Source: Parus major
Lineage: Eukaryota > Chordata > Aves > Passeriformes > Paridae
DNA: 64,000 nt
NCBI RefSeq assembly: GCF_001522545.3
Contig: NC_031770.1
Coordinates: forward strand, 7,529,321-7,593,320
Direction: 5' to 3'
Shown here: positions 14,781-28,561 of the stretch, piece by piece
Position numbering within the stretch: the stretch's first letter is position 1
Layout of the letters: the number at the start of each line of letters is the position of its first letter
The notes under the pieces: generated by a model
What the model saw: the letters and a program-made list of their open reading frames with translations, nothing else
Told to the model about the DNA's origin: nothing
The model's database searches: none
Program-made: the position numbers and the translations under genes

Positions 14781-15016
14781 AATGCTTTAATGTTCAATAT
14801 TCTTCAAGCTTGTGGGCCAGGATTTTAGCCAGGCTGCATTTTTCAGTAGTTTATGTCTGCTTCCACAAAATCTTTCATTTCTCCTCAACAAAGCTATGCA
14901 ACACTTCCTGTATCTAACTGGGAACATTGGTTTCCTATATATTAGATTTTATTGTATGCTTGACTGAAAATGCTGTTTTGATGGATTTCTTTGAATCACT
15001 TGGAACACTTTCAGAA

Positions 15017-15038
15017 CCCCCCCCCCCTTTTTTTTTTT
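15017..15038 (+). repeat. C11T11 homopolymer pair
   Basis: Eleven C followed by eleven T. The all-pyrimidine strand can form triplex-type structures and is likely length-variable. Confidence 0.9.
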
Positions 15039-18000
15039 CTTTCCTAGGTTAAAATTACTTCTGAATTCTGGCAAGAGAGCTTTTTCACATTCTTACATGC
15101 TGTTCCCAAGCCACTTATTAGTGGGCCATTGATTTATAGCCAGAAGGTAGCCTCCTCCCAAGTGAAAACCGTGAGATATTTGTTTGAAAACATCATGCTA
15201 ATTTAGTTTTTATAGCTGGTGATTATAAGGATAAACTTTCATGTTTAAGCAGTGCAGTTGACTTGGAGGCCATCAGCTCACAGAAATCTTTAATTTTCTG
15301 CTGCTTTTGGGACCCAAGAGCTGGCTTGAAGAGTGCAGATCCTCATGAGAAGGTTTCCTTGCACAGCAATATTGCAGTGTGCTGCACCACCTATAAGAGC
15401 AAGCCATAGTTCAGCTGCTGGTCATCCTGCTGGTGATTCCAGGACACATCAATTCTTACAGTCAATGTCTGCTGGATCCTCCCCAGTAGCTAAATTCAGG
15501 AGGCTAGTTCACCTTGGATCCTTCTGACAAAGTGCCAGAGAGAAAAGTGTCTCACCTCTCAGCAAAAGGATGTGTGTGCTTTTGGGCAATAAACCAACAG
15601 AAGGCATAAAGAGTGAGAACACAATTTTTCTCACCTCAGAAGAATCTCATCATGATTTACATTCTTGTAACTGAGAAAAAAAAATAAATGAGGCTCTGAA
15701 TATCTTAGAAGACATTATCCAATTGGAGAAAAGGTTAGGTTTGCACATTACTGTCTATAATAGTATTTCTCTTCCCCAGCTCCTGCTGGTCAGACGTGTG
15801 TGTGTGAAATGCAAATGCAGATGTGGGAGAGTAAGAGAGAATGTCATATCATAGAACAAATCTGAGCAGGAATAGGAGTGAATATATTCAGAGAAAACTT
15901 GTCCATTAGTCACTCACCCTTACTGCTTTTTCAGCTGCCTTTCACATCTTCACTTCCATCTCCTAAATGTATTTTCTTTATGAATGTAATTGTGAAATGG
16001 CTAAACATAGGCTGTCACTAATGCTGTGTTCAGAAGTAGAACACTTAATTAGAATTAAAGCAATAAATTCTAAGATCTGTCTGAGAAATGGACACAACTA
16101 TGACTGTAATGGTAATGAATACATTGTCTTTAAGAGGTACTTAACAAAACTGTGATGGTTTACCTTGTGAAGGCACAAGCTGCACACTCTAGCTCTCAAA
16201 AATTGCTCTTCATGGTTTTCTATAAAAAGGATTTCTATCTTCCTTTAGACCTTTCCAGTTCTACCTCTTCCTGGGAAATTAAATTAAGAAACTGGGTGTA
16301 CAGTCTTAGATAAACCAATTAATCCTGTTTTTACATTAAACAATACATTTTATGTTAGAACAACTGTAATGGATTTGTGAAGAACTTGAATATTTCAGTC
16401 AAAAGAGACTTGGAGTGCTAATTTTTGTATCAGTGTAAATTCAGAGCTGTCACAAACACCTGGCAGAAAAGGTGCAAAGCTACCAATGTCTCCTCTACTG
16501 CTATCTCTTCTCAATTTCTTTCATTGCAGACATATGATGGAAAGAACTCCCTTCCTGCCACAGCCCCCCACCTCTCTGTATTACCCTGATCATCCCAACA
16601 CTTGGTAAGATAAAACTCACATGTATGGGAGTGTCTGAACAGAAAAAAAGCCTTGCATGTAATTAGAAATAGCTATGTGCAAGTCTAAAGAGAGAATTTT
16701 TAGTTAAACTCATGAATGACTTTTGCTGAAAAGTAACTTGCCTTTTGGGTATTGATGGAGATATGTGTGTGACACAATAACACCAGGTGGACTCTCCTTT
16801 CTGGGCAGTTTCAGTTATGGTCCATTAAAGAACCTTCTTGCTTTATTATTTAAAATCTCAGGTCAGTGAGATGTGGCACTAAATGAATTATTCTGCTGAA
16901 CTCACCCTGGATGTGTGCTGCTCAGTGCAATGCTGTGTTCCCTTAGAAATCCCCTTGGCCTAACTTCTGTCTGGGTATATTTGCATGGCAGTAGTGACAT
17001 CTCAAATACACAAAACAGTCTTCTACCTGCCAGCTGCACTGCCACAGCTCTACCATTCCCTCAAGTCCTGTGGTTCCTCTCTAGTGTTGGTGAGGGCTGT
17101 TGAGATGAGCTCTTAGCATCTGGAGTCCTTCCCCCCAGGTTCCATCCTTACCCTAAGTTATACTTCTTACCCCAGGAAATGCTTGGCTTCTTTTTTATCT
17201 CTCTGCAACACTTTTCCTTCAGTGTTTTGCAGCTCTGTTTTGCATTCAAATCTCATATATATGGCCATCTTCCTTATGCTGGGTAATATTTCTTCGTTAT
17301 TTATAAGCAAAGAGTTTTCCGTGTTTGTTCTGTATTTCTTTAACTGTTTATAGCTGTGGATTTCCTAGTGCCAAGCCTGTGCCCCATCTTTCATACTGTG
17401 CCTGGTCTTCCAGACTCCATCCTGTAACTGAGCTTCCCCAGCCTGTGTCCTGTCAGGCTGTGTTTCTCTCTACCACAGTTTGTTAGTCGTGGAACCACGG
17501 TGGTGCCATACAAAGATACACAATGTAAAATTAATTAGCCATAGACACTTAGTTAATTAGGGGAAAAAAAATAAATCTTGTTCCAGGGAACTAAATTAAG
17601 CTAAAATTAAATTTCAAGCAGGTCAAGGTATATTCAGATAGAGGAAGGCTGGTAAGTCTCAGTCCTACAAACCCAGTACAACATTTGTGGGCTGTTACTA
17701 GCAGTGGCAGGAGCATATCAGAGGGGGAGTTAGTTACTACATTGTGAAAATGTCCTGTGACAATTGAATATGGCTAAATTAAGACAATTCTTCAAAAGCT
17801 ATGTTCAGCAACAATTGTTCTTAAAAGTGACAACAGCTATGGGAGGATAACATTTAGTATTTCCACAGTGATTCTATAACTGATTAGTTTTAAATCCGTT
17901 AAACATCAGTTTCCATCAGTGTGGTGTCACTGCTGATGATTACTCATCTGATCCACATGGGTTCCTTAAAAGGATGTATGCTCCTATGAAAAATAATTCA

Positions 18001-21000
18001 TCAAAGAAGTTAAAAAAGTTTATGTAACACACCTGGCAATTTCTTACCCCGTCTGCAGAGTCTGAGGAATTGCAGGCAGCTAACAATGGAAGGCAGCGTG
18101 TGTAGGTGCTGTGCCTCAGTCTGTGGTTTGGGAATTCTGTGCTCTCATATCATCTTTCATTTGCTGCCAGGTTTCCCCTGAAAGGATTCTTGAAGTGAAA
18201 AATGGGAACAATATTTTAGTTATTCTCATCCCTGGTCCTCTGAAATAATGGAGAGCCAGGAGTGTTAATTTAAAAGTGTAGTGCTGTGCAGACGTAGCAA
18301 GTGTTGCAATCTTCTGTTATGGAACCAGTGCTCAAAATCTTAAACAGACAGGAGAAAAAAGGTAAAAAATCCCTTGGTGGAATATTACTGTCAGCCTTAA
18401 GACAGGCTCCTTCCAGTTGCTTCTTCTGTCTCCCATTGCTCTTGTGCTTTGTGTGTGAAACTGAAGAAAATTTATAAAGAATTGTTTTCAGAAGCAGGCT
18501 AGAAAAGGTTCACTTTTCTTTTGTCAATAGCAGGTTGTGTTTTTTCCAAGGACTGCTACTCTTTCTGTTGTCTAACTCTGCACACTGTTGGAAAGAACAC
18601 CCCAAAACCAAGCTTTTGTCTGTAAATGTCCAAAGTAAGTACTTCAGCTTGTTTTAGGTGTCTCCTAACAGACAGTCTTGCTTTTATCTCCTCTTTTTGA
18701 CCCTACTTAAGCTACATGAGAACAGTGCCTAAGAAAATCCTTGGTGCCCATGTAATGTTAGCTGACTTGATGAAAGAAGTGAAGAATAGAGCTGAATTGG
18801 ATTTTGGGGCCTGATAGAAGGAAAACTCTCTGAAGAAGTTGCTTTCTTGGTTTTGAGCTAGTTTTAAATGAATGCATGTGACAATAAAATCTGCCTGTAT
18901 CCTGGTTACCTGTTCATGCAGCACTACTATAAGCAAGAACAGGCATGTTGAAATGCTCACTTCACTAACCTGAGATTTGGAAATGAACTGTTAGGACATC
19001 CTGCCAAAGGAGAGGAGATTCTTCATCTCATACACATTGCATTTGGAGCCTGGAAGTGCCACTCTGTGATCATGGGAGAAAGTGGCAAAGACCTAAACCT
19101 GCTTTCTGCAGTCAGTTCTGCAGTGTCAAGAGAAAAAGTGAGGCTGCTGTTCTGTCTTCCTGCCACAGCAAGCTAAACTTGTGGGAATTCTCCCAAACAA
19201 TCCCATGTGGCAAGGCCAAGCCTTTTCTTGGAGTAGGTCTTTACCTATAAGTCTCTTGCTATGGTTTCCAAAGCCAATTTCATGCCTGACATGTGTTCCT
19301 TTGGCACTGATTAGAACCTCAAAATGGCACTTTGATTTTTTCTCTTACAGGCAGGGGTGATCAGGAGAACAACAATGTCTGAAATATGGATATTTAGGAA
19401 GCTCTCTTGTTTTTATTTTGGTTTACTGCAACCAAAGACTAAACTTATGCATTTATTCTTCTTCTACTTATCCCACTCCTACCCCATATAGGTAAAAACA
19501 TCCTGGTACTAATTCCCATTAGGGAAAGGAACAGGTGAGTATTTCATACTCTGGAATAAATAGTTTTATGTAACTTTTTGCCAACTTAGTACACCCAGTG
19601 ACTGATAATTCTGTTTAGAAATAGAAATAACTGGGACTCTAGTATTTCAAAGTATTTCACAGCACTTTTAGAATATTGTGATGGGGTAAAATGTTAGCAG
19701 CTGCCATTTTAGTGTGATGAAATGTTGAGAATTGAACTTCAAAGTTATGCAAGTGCATTGAAGGAATGTTATTCGTACCTAATGCCCTTAAGAGGGCGCT
19801 TATTCACCATTCACCATTGCTTTTGTTTTTAACATCATCTGTTATAAAAATGTGATTTTAAATTTCCACTGCACGAGGTTAACATCTGACTGCAACCTGT
19901 TTGGGCTAGCTATGGTTACTGACATCAATAGATACAAGTGTACAGCTGTATTGCATTAGTTAGGCTTAGTTTATATAACATTTGTGTCAGTCTACAAGAG
20001 TGCCACTTCCACCCAGAGCAGCAGGTGCAAAGCAGCTCCACACCTCTTGAAATAAACAGCTTTTTGTTACACAGGAGGATTCTGATTTGATTTGAGGTTT
20101 TCTTTGGTTCTGCCTTTTCTGGGACAGCCATCAGCTGTAGTAAACTTTGTTGCTTCATCCTCTGAAGTTGTTCTTTGAGTAAACTACTGCCTAAGTAGGG
20201 GTGCAGGAGAAGACTCTGAAGGATAAAGAACAGCTCTGGTAATGAAATTGGATATCAAGTGTCTGTTTTCTTTCTAAGGCAAGTACTGATAAATTTTGTT
20301 TTCTTGGAAAGGTTCTTCCCAGTTAGAAGTTCTGCTTGTGTGCAATCATTGTGGCAGCTGGATGGATGTGGCAGTCAGTGCTTTTTCTCAAATAAGATAG
20401 GATTTGGCTAAAGATCTCAATTAGTCCAGAGCTAGATCTTGGTATCACAGTCTGCTCCTTTCCACACAGAACACTGGAGAATGAAAGTGTTTGGAACAAA
20501 CTTGGCATCTCCATAATTGGATTATGTCACATGCCACTAGCAGCAACTTCAATGTAAATATATATGCAAAATTTGTAACACATGAACTATCACAAAATTT
20601 ACTTATGCATCATCTGTTTGGAAATAAAGTAGAGCTGACTTCCACTCCCCTTTGCCCAATCATCCTTTTAGGTTTTGCAATTTTATGTGGACTTGAAACA
20701 TTGCTTAATTGTAGACAGCTAAACTGTGGAATTTGTATGGAGGAGCTCAACTCTGGTGACAGAGCTCTGCCTGATTTTCAAAGCCTTCATTTTCCATATG
20801 TGATTGATGTCTTTCATGTGAGTCTGAAGGAGCAAGAACATGTTTCAGTGGCTTGTACAGGAACATGAAGTTTGTGTACAGGCCACAGACAGAAAAACCA
20901 CATAAACACTTCACAGGCTGTATTCTGTAGCTCCATGGGATCTTATGGCTGTAGACATCAAAGCTTCATATTGTGAATTTATAAAGGCATCACCTGTTTA

Positions 21001-21330
21001 TCATTCCAAAAGATGCTGAACATTTGTATTCTCATAAAGCTTTGTGATCATACATGTTGTAAAAATAAAGGCAGTTACATCAAGTTACTTCTAGGCAACA
21101 ACAAAAGCTGATCTTTCTTATGCTCTTTTATAAGTGAAATTAAGTGTGTACATTTGTTTCTCTCTCACACACACCAGTGGTGAATAGGTGGGATCTGGCT
21201 ATTAAACAGTTTTCTATACCTTGTAAGCCTTTGTTTAGCATTCCCCTACATAAAGACCACTGATATTAAGAAGTGCATATCTATAGGACACAATTTAATT
21301 TTACATGAATAGACAGAGTATAGTTTATGA

Positions 21331-21389
21331 TATTAAAATAATTATATAATATATAATATAAAATAATGATAATTATATATATATATATT
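21331..21389. repeat. AT-rich low-complexity (TA/ATAAT)n
   Basis: Irregular ATAAT/ATATA units end in a pure (AT)n run near 21375-21388. Just downstream CTTTGTATCTCTATC is repeated at 21403 and 21423. Confidence 0.85.
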
Positions 21390-21615
21390 TGAGATTATGA
21401 AACTTTGTATCTCTATCTCTTGCTTTGTATCTCTATCACTGCATAAAACAGAATCTTATGAAATAAGCACTACCTGTTGTGTCTGAGGTTAATGAAAAAA
21501 GACATTTAATTAGTTTGCCATAGATCTAGGGGACTGCTATGCCTTTTTTTTTTTGACCTGGACCAGCTTATTGAATATTTTGGTAACAAAACTTATGAAA
21601 GAAACTGTCTGATTT

Positions 21616-21667
21616 GCCTTGCCTTGCCTTCCTTGCATTGCCTTGCCTTGCCTCCCTTCCTCCCTTC
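21616..21667 (+). repeat. (CCTTG)n pentanucleotide repeat, degenerate
   Basis: CCTTG units with interruptions (CATTG, TTCC) run into CCTCCCTTCC. Periodic glycine/lysine/glutamine-rich translation on the minus strand is an artefact of the repeat. Confidence 0.85.
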
Positions 21668-22259
21668 TCATCCATCTTAGGATATAAAACAAATTATTAC
21701 TCCTACTCTGAAGTGGTAAAGGGAGACTTAAGGGTTTACAAGCTCTAGAAAAGGTTCTAGAGGCTTTGGACCAAGTCTTTGCAGGTGCCACTAGGTGAAA
21801 CAAGTGTGACAGGTACTTGAATAATAAGGACAGAACTGCTGCCTTCCAGTACTGGGAAGAAAAGGGTTACAAGTTTTCTTAGTGCACTGAGACATCACAA
21901 ATTATTTAATATCTGAGGAGTTCCTCCAGTGGCTGAGTGACTTGAAGTTATTGCTGATGTGTCATAGGAGCCATGTGAAAAGAGCTGTTTCCAGAGGTGG
22001 CAGTGGAGACCTCTGTTTCATGTTTTTATTTTATCATTTGGCCATGTTTTAACTGCTGTCATTGAGATTTCCTCTGTTGCTTCCAGTGGAGCTCACAAGT
22101 GGAATCTTTTGTGAAAGGATAGGCTGTATCCTATGGTCTCATAATCACTGTGGAATGGTGCAGGCAGAAGTGCTCCTGAAGAAAGCTCCTGTAATTTCCA
22201 CTCTGACAACTGCTGAAACATCCTCTATCCATTTTAGCTGCTCTTGCTGTTAAAAATGT

Positions 22260-22480
22260 GAAAAAATTATTTAAACAGAAATCTGGAACACTCTGGAGTT
22301 ATAAATCAGCATATGAAAATTTTGTCGTTGAAAATTGTTTTTGGTGAAGTGTTCATCATGCATAAATATATAATGTAATGATACTAATGATGGAGTTGCT
22401 CAGACATTGATTACAGCTTCATTAAGTGAGATTACTCACTGTGATCTCAGTGCTACAAATTAGGTTTTGGTAATTTGACC
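22260..22480. other. Candidate conserved non-coding element
   Basis: Non-repetitive AT-rich sequence with TGCATAAATATATAATGTAA, TAATGATACTAATGATGG, CATTGATTACAG and TTCATTAAGTGAGATTACTC. These are dense homeodomain and POU-type cores with no simple-sequence bias. Judged by motif density alone. Confidence 0.2.
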
Positions 22481-22891
22481 TATTCTTTAATTTAGTGAAG
22501 TAGAAAGATAAATTGCTTAGGCAGGAGAAAATATTTTTCTAACATTTTGTGAAATGTTTATTTAAAGCATTATATTACCCAAAATATTACCCTAATACCT
22601 GTTTATTCAAGATAGACAAACTCATCTAAAATATTTTAAGGGTAACATTTTTATATTAAAATCCCTGGGACACTTAATTTTTATTCACTTTTAATTTCCT
22701 CCTATCTGGGCATTCCCACCTGGCCTGAGCATGTGTTAATCCAAATGCATTTTTTGGGACCTTCACCACCAAGATCAGCTGGAAAGGATCATTTGGACTC
22801 TGGTGGTATCTGGTGATACTTTCTTTATTCTGTCTCCATCACTCTTTCTGTTCCCCCACCTCTTTTCTGTTTCTTTCTCTTCCTTTTTTTT

Positions 22892-22910
22892 GTTTTTTTT
22901 TTTTTTTTTT
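22892..22910 (+). repeat. T-rich homopolymer tract
   Basis: A run of T follows TTTTTTTTG and precedes CCCCTCACTC, within a longer pyrimidine-rich stretch from about 22850. No polyadenylation signal is found at a suitable distance on either strand. Confidence 0.85.
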
Positions 22911-24290
22911 CCCCTCACTCACATTCACTACTAAATAAAATCCATACTATTGACTTTGTCATATTGTCTCATTTACACCTTAATTTTCCAATAACTTTAT
23001 AAACTGGACAGTAACAGCATGTCTGGGAGATGCAGCCCTACCTGGTAATTATTTCTGGGGAATCCTATGCTAAAAAGATCTGTTTGCACACAGAATAAGA
23101 GGTGCCAGGTCTCTTTTATCAGTAAATGCAAAAGTGGAATTTCCCAGCATGTGTGTAATAAATTACCCTCAATGAATGAAGGGCTTTTGCTTAAAACATA
23201 AACCAAACCTTGAGAAACATATTTCCATTTTTAAAAAACTTTGTGGTCTGCAGAATAGTCCAGGGGTGTGGAGCATCAGCATCAGTTAAACAATTAAATT
23301 TATGCTACAATGGGTGGAATGAAGGTGGTGTCCCCCTCCATGGGATTCTGTACTGAAGGAGTATTTTAAGCACCATGATTTGATGTTATGGTAGGTAGAT
23401 CAGTACTCCAGAAAGCTGAACTTTCTAAAAAATGGATTTCTTATTGCAAATGATGGAGCTAATTTTCAGAGGGCTGCATTGAGAAATGCATTTGGGTTAT
23501 GCATTTGTTGTGTGACTTTTTTTTTTTTTTTATGTGATCCTATTACCAAAAATTCTGTAAAATAAAAAAAAAAGCCTTCAGATCCATGTAGTGTTAAGAA
23601 GCAGGAATTGTTTCTTTGGCTGGATACATGTGGGAATGAATACCTCCTCCCAGATCCATGCTGACTACAGGAAAGTTTCTGTTTATACACTGTATTTCCA
23701 TACATATTCATCAATTGCCCCAGAATACGATAATCGTTTTCCCAAAATCATTAACATGTTTTTCCTTCCCTGTACACAGATTTTTGCTGTCCTGGAGGTC
23801 CTGAATGTTTGCAGACCCCAGTGAAACAGCTGGCATGCTCGAGCTGGCAGGGCACTGGGGCTGGTGAGCTTCCAGTTCTTACACAATGGGCATCGTGCAG
23901 CTCCCTAGGACAGTGGATTTGGTAGAACAAGCACACCAGGTGTAGACAATTTATCATCTGGTAACAATCCAAATGTTTGCTTCCCTTATGAAGTTCAGCT
24001 CCTTCAGGGCTTCCTCTGAATAGGGTGTTTTGACGTGACTGTGAAAGGTTTATTGTACTCATCTTTACGGTGAATGTCTCGATTCAGAGACACATTTAGG
24101 AGAAAACACTCTGGAATCAGTGTTCCCTCTAAAGAGAAGGGCTTCATTAATCCCTTTTGCCAATGAGAAACATGAATGCCAGTGGGTGAAAGTGAAAAAA
24201 ACCTCTTTATTGACAGACCAAAGTGCCCGCACAGCACAGGAAAAGAATTGAATAAATGCTAGAAATTGAACTTTCAGAACCTTACCCCTG

Positions 24291-24351
24291 CATCCCATCC
24301 CATCCCATCCCATCCCATCCCATCCCATCCCACCCCATCCCATCCCATCCC
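24291..24351 (+). repeat. (CATCC)n pentanucleotide repeat
   Basis: About twelve CATCC units with one variant unit (CACCC near 24331). The array creates glycine/tryptophan/aspartate/methionine-rich periodic open frames on the minus strand (24065-24649) and serine/proline/histidine ones on the plus strand (24266-24511). Neither is a gene. Confidence 0.95.
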
Positions 24352-27169
24352 CTATTCCAGCAGAACAAAAAGAAACCCAAAAAACCCTAAAATGCCCAGG
24401 GAAGGAAGTGCACTGGTAGGGAAGGCAGAATGGTGGCCTTCCCTTTGTGTCAGGGAAGGGAAAAAGGGAGTTTATGCAGCAGCTGAGGCAAAAGAGATGG
24501 GAACCTGTTGAATTTCTGGCATTGGTCTCCTCCTCACAGCAGATGAAGCTGTTGGATTTTGGTGTCCTTTCCCTTGTTGGTTCAGCTTTTCCCAAGGTTT
24601 CAGGCTGGCTGGAGCAGCCCTCGATGGTCCCCTTACAGGACCTGGTCATCCTCGGTGATTTTCTGATTTTGGACCATAACTAAGCTGAATAGTTCAAGAA
24701 AAAAAAAAGCAGAAGTCACCAGGAAGATGCTGCTGCAGCCTCCAGGCCAGGGGAAGGGAAAAAAAGCCTTCTTTTAACCTAGAAAAAAAAATAACCTAGC
24801 TAGGCAACAAAATAATATCTGGTCTGCACTGGACAAGCACACTCCAGAGAGGGTCTTTGAACAAAGCCCATCCTGAGCTTCCCAGGCTCCTGCCCCTCTC
24901 CCAGATCCACCTCAAAGCTACACAGCCACAGGTGATCAGGAATAGAGCATCCTCACAAAATCACCCCAAGAGAGTGAATTAAAACATGTTGGTTAATAGG
25001 GTTGCCATTAATTCTGAGGAGTGCTTAAAGTGGCTCTTGATCCGTGGCTTGATTCATGGAAGGTTATTGCACAATTTAGAACCTATTTATTTCTCTCAAG
25101 TTTGAGTGCTAATTTTCATGGTGTTGTGTATCTCATACTATCTAGTATTTTTTTCCTGTAAAAAAGGAAATATTTAGATCACTCCAGTATAAATTTACAG
25201 AGGGTCCTCCTCCTTCCAAACATGATGCACACTCCTTAATATAACATGAACTACATTCTTATTCTATTACTGTATGGACAAAACCATCAATCTTCCTTTA
25301 TATAATTGACTAAACTTCACTCATTACTTTTGAAAGCTATAGGGAGAAAACATAACACAAAGTTGGGTCCTAAATCTCTTTTTTTCATTCCTCTCAGACT
25401 CAGTTATTGAATACATGGTCTTGAATAACTTGTAGAAATTTAAGTTCTATTTTGTATTTTTAACTCAGGTTTCAGCACTAATTACTCGGGCTTTGCGAGA
25501 AACAACGCGTTGAAATGTTTGTGAAATAACCTTACTCTGACTTCAGCCTTCTTAAAATAGTCTCCCAAACATGGATAAACATCAGATGCTGTGAAACAGA
25601 CGTCCTCTGCTGAGTGTTTGTAGCTCTGGTTAACACAAATTTACATGAGGAATTTGAATGCCTGCTAGTATTATCTGTCTTGCTTATAAATGCATGTTGT
25701 CAGAGGTATATTGTATTCATAGCAGATGAAAAAGGAAAAATGTTGATATTATGACTGATGTAGAAGTTTTCATTGCTAGGATTGTTAATTTCTTAGATTA
25801 TTAATTAAGTTTTTTCATTCCTTAGTTTATAGCCTGAGCCTTAGGATTTCAGGGCAAATACATCACTTATAAGAGTAATTGATGGTGTGTCACCTTACAA
25901 ACACCAAAAAGGAGCTTGTCTCAGGGTGACAGAGGATCCTTCATCAAATTCAGTATCTTCTTTGCAGATGCAACCCACTGAACATGCAGAGTGATGGTTT
26001 TTGCCATTCATTTTCCATCTCTCAGAAGCACAAATTTCAAAAGACATCAGAGAGAGCCCACCCTGGCAGGTGTGTAAGTGTGGATGGAGTCCATGTGTGG
26101 TGTCTAAGGAATGTATGGATGATGCTTGAGTGTCCCTTCCTGGAGCTTGGTCAGGCAGAGCTGGTTTCCCTGTGTTGTACCAGTGACAGTGACTCTGCCT
26201 CTGGAGAACATTCTGGGACAGACCCATCCTTTCAGGAGCAGCAGCATCTGCACTCCCAGCACTGGCACTCTGTCACCACAGTGATTGTTATGGTTCCTTT
26301 TGTATGTCCTTCAGGTCACAGGGGGTACTTTTCGTTGGGATTTGACCACATTTTAACTATTCAAAATTCTTACACTGGCTCAAGAATTCTTTCCTGTCTC
26401 AAAAAGCTTGATCTTAAGACTGAGCAGCAAGTATTGCAAAATATCCCCAGTGGATCCCTCAGAACCTGTAGTGGCAAGTGAGGAGCTTTTTATATTTCAT
26501 ATTTAGATCAGCTTTATGTGGATTGTAACCACCTCTGTTTCTCATAATCCCTAACTGACATATTTTTTTCCTCCTTCTGTTTTAACACAAGCTCAGACTT
26601 CCCACAAAGCCAGTTTTCTATGCTTATACTCTATTCAATACTTGGTCTAGATGCAGATTAATACGTTTCAGCAAGTAGGGTTTTCCAGCTTCCTTAACTG
26701 AGGTACCATGACAAATCTGGCCCTCGTGATGAGTTTCTTCAATGTTGCTAAATTCAGATCTGATCAGCTAATGGGTAGTTTCACACACCCAGTGGTGCAG
26801 ATTTTTTGGCTATTGAAGTCAAGCCAAACTGGAATGGAATGCATTATTTAACAGATTTTGGTAGCTCATCAGTCTTCAAATGGATGGCCTGGAGTCACTC
26901 CACTGTCCCAGACCATCTAAGACCTTTTCCTCTCTCTTATTCTCTATCTGAAGTAATGGCTGAAGGTTGCAAGCTCTGCCCAGATGTGCTGTTCTCACAG
27001 TCCCACTGCAGAAGCTGTGGGGGTGTGAAGTGTCCAAAACTCCTGTAACACACTCCTGCTGGGCATTCTTTTCCTGTCTCTAGGAGGCTGTCTTGTGAAG
27101 GTGATGTACAGCTCCTGGGAGATGAACTGCTCAAACCCTTCCCCTTGGCACCCAGCAGCCAGCTTGGGT
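24352..27169. other. Gene-free intergenic sequence
   Basis: A 165-codon frame (25984-26481, plus) and a 110-codon frame on the opposite strand overlap each other. Neither contains a recognisable domain, and both are probably chance. A second stretch that could be conserved (25000-25170, GGTTAATAGGG, TTAATTCTGAGG) is noted without strong support. Confidence 0.65.
25482..25512. other. CpG-dense patch with the 10-bp palindrome CAACGCGTTG
   Basis: TTACTCGGGCTTTGCGAGAA leads into the palindrome CAACGCGTTG at 25503-25512, giving four CpGs in about 22 bases. A TAATTA-type homeodomain core (ACTAATTACT) precedes it. It shares the ACGCGT hexamer with the 12.67-kb patch. Confidence 0.4.
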
Positions 27170-27630
27170 GGAACTGCTACTCGTGAAAATTAGAGCCACG
27201 TTAGAAAAGCTCACAGAGAACTGTGTCCTGTGAGAAGGACCCCATGGGACAGCAAAAGAGACTCCTCTCCCTAAGCCAACTGAGGAAAATTTTTAGAAGT
27301 GACAAACTCACTAAAAACTTCATGTTTTGTCTCCCCATGCTGTGGGTGGGAAGGAAAGAATGGCTGGGGTGGGCTGGAAGGTGCTCTAAAGGTTTGTTTT
27401 AGTTCCCATTATCTTCTTTTTAATTCTGTCTATAAATTTTTCTGTAAATCTTTTATATTTTGAGCCTGTTTTTCCCTTAGAGTATTTTCTCCTAATCCTT
27501 ATCTCACCCCATAAACCTTTCAATTGTTCTTTCCCCCTCCTCTGCTCAGCTATAGCACAGGAGAATGAGTGAATATCTTTTTTTTTTTCATGGGTACCTG
27601 GCTTTTAGCCAGTGTCAACCTCCTGACACA
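27170..27630 (+). mobile_element. Degraded avian ERV LTR, 3' portion
   Basis: Several segments occur in the order seen in a common avian LTR: GTCCTGTGAGAAGGACCCCA, then GACTCCTCTCCCTAAGCC, then TGTGGGTGGGAAGGAAAG, then GAAGGTGCTCTAAAGGTTTG, then a TATAAATTTT-type signal, then CCTTATCTCACCCCATAAAC. It ends GGGTACCTGGCTTTTAGCCA followed by GTGTCAACCTCCTGACA. The family end is close to CCAGGGTCAACCCACCACA, so this copy is clearly diverged. I could not place the 5' end. Similarity may begin as early as 27090, and no target-site duplication is visible. The identification rests on memory of the family, not on an alignment. Confidence 0.6.
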
Positions 27631-28556
27631 TCTATCGTGACGTTTTGCTAAACAGCATGTTTTCGCTCAAGCATGTAAATGTCAAGGAGTAGAGCTCCTA
27701 GCAACCAGTTTGCAAAGATATTTTCAACATGAAAAGAAGGTTCACAGAGTGTGTTGGCAGATGTATGTTTGTTAGTGCTCAGTAACTGACCCAGGAGCAG
27801 CCTTGGGTAGATAGGCTCTTCCTTACCTCTTACATTTTAGTTATTACCTTGGGAAAATAATACTTAGCATGGTAGGTGTGCTCCAAACAGAAGTTTTCTA
27901 GTTAGTTCAGGTCTCTCAAACCAATCCAGAGACTTTCTATGCAGGGAGGATGGTGGGTGGACAACCTTTCAAGATTAAATCCTCCTATCATGAGATGAGA
28001 GAAGGCCTGATAGTCATCCAGTCCATTTTATTCTCTAAAGTCAGAATTTGTATTATGCCCTGACAAGAGGTCTTTTTGGTAAAAATTTCCTTTGATACAA
28101 ATCCTGCCTTTCCTTTGACTATTCAGTTAGAAGAATCATTGTCCTTTTTGATAGAGAGATCTTTGATTCTGCTTTTCTTCAAGGTAATCCGATTTTTCAT
28201 TTGTGCAGATTTAACACAGAGCCTCACCATTCTGTCTTTGCTCACTGTGGATGTGGAGAACACACAGGATTGCAAGAAATGCTCTTGTTGTCTAACACTG
28301 CAGTCTGCCTCCAGCAACAATTCCAGCCAGAGGCCTGAGCAAGAGTTACTGAGTTTTCCATTTGATTGTCCCTCTCCTTGTGCCATTTTTGTTTGTTTGT
28401 TTATTTTTGGTTTTTTGGGGGTTTGTTTGTTTGCTTCTTTTGAATGGTTTTCCATCTCATTTTTTTCAGATGAATCCTCTTTAAATTGCACAATCATTGT
28501 ATACTCTCCCAGGTCTTGTCTTCTAGTCTTCTGACCATTGCCCAATTGATCTATGC
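27631..28556. other. Spacer between two LTRs
   Basis: About 0.9 kb without a recognised feature. A CCTAGCAACC half X-box occurs near 27699-27708. The 152-codon frame at 28076-28534 is Phe/Leu/Ser-rich because of T-rich sequence and is not convincing. Confidence 0.6.
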
Positions 28557-28561
28557 CTTTC

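Larger units (their letters stand above)
14781..24290. other. Gene-free intergenic sequence with simple repeats
   Basis: I see nothing coding. The longest frame (20491-20868, plus, 125 codons) has no recognisable domain and ordinary non-coding composition. TAATTA-type cores recur at 17520-17560. Confidence 0.65.

Noticed and set aside
24065..24649. 194-codon minus-strand frame
   Set aside because: Its centre is a translated CATCC repeat, and the rest has no recognisable domain.
25984..26481. 165-codon plus-strand frame
   Set aside because: No domain, no splice context, and a competing frame on the opposite strand. Probably chance.
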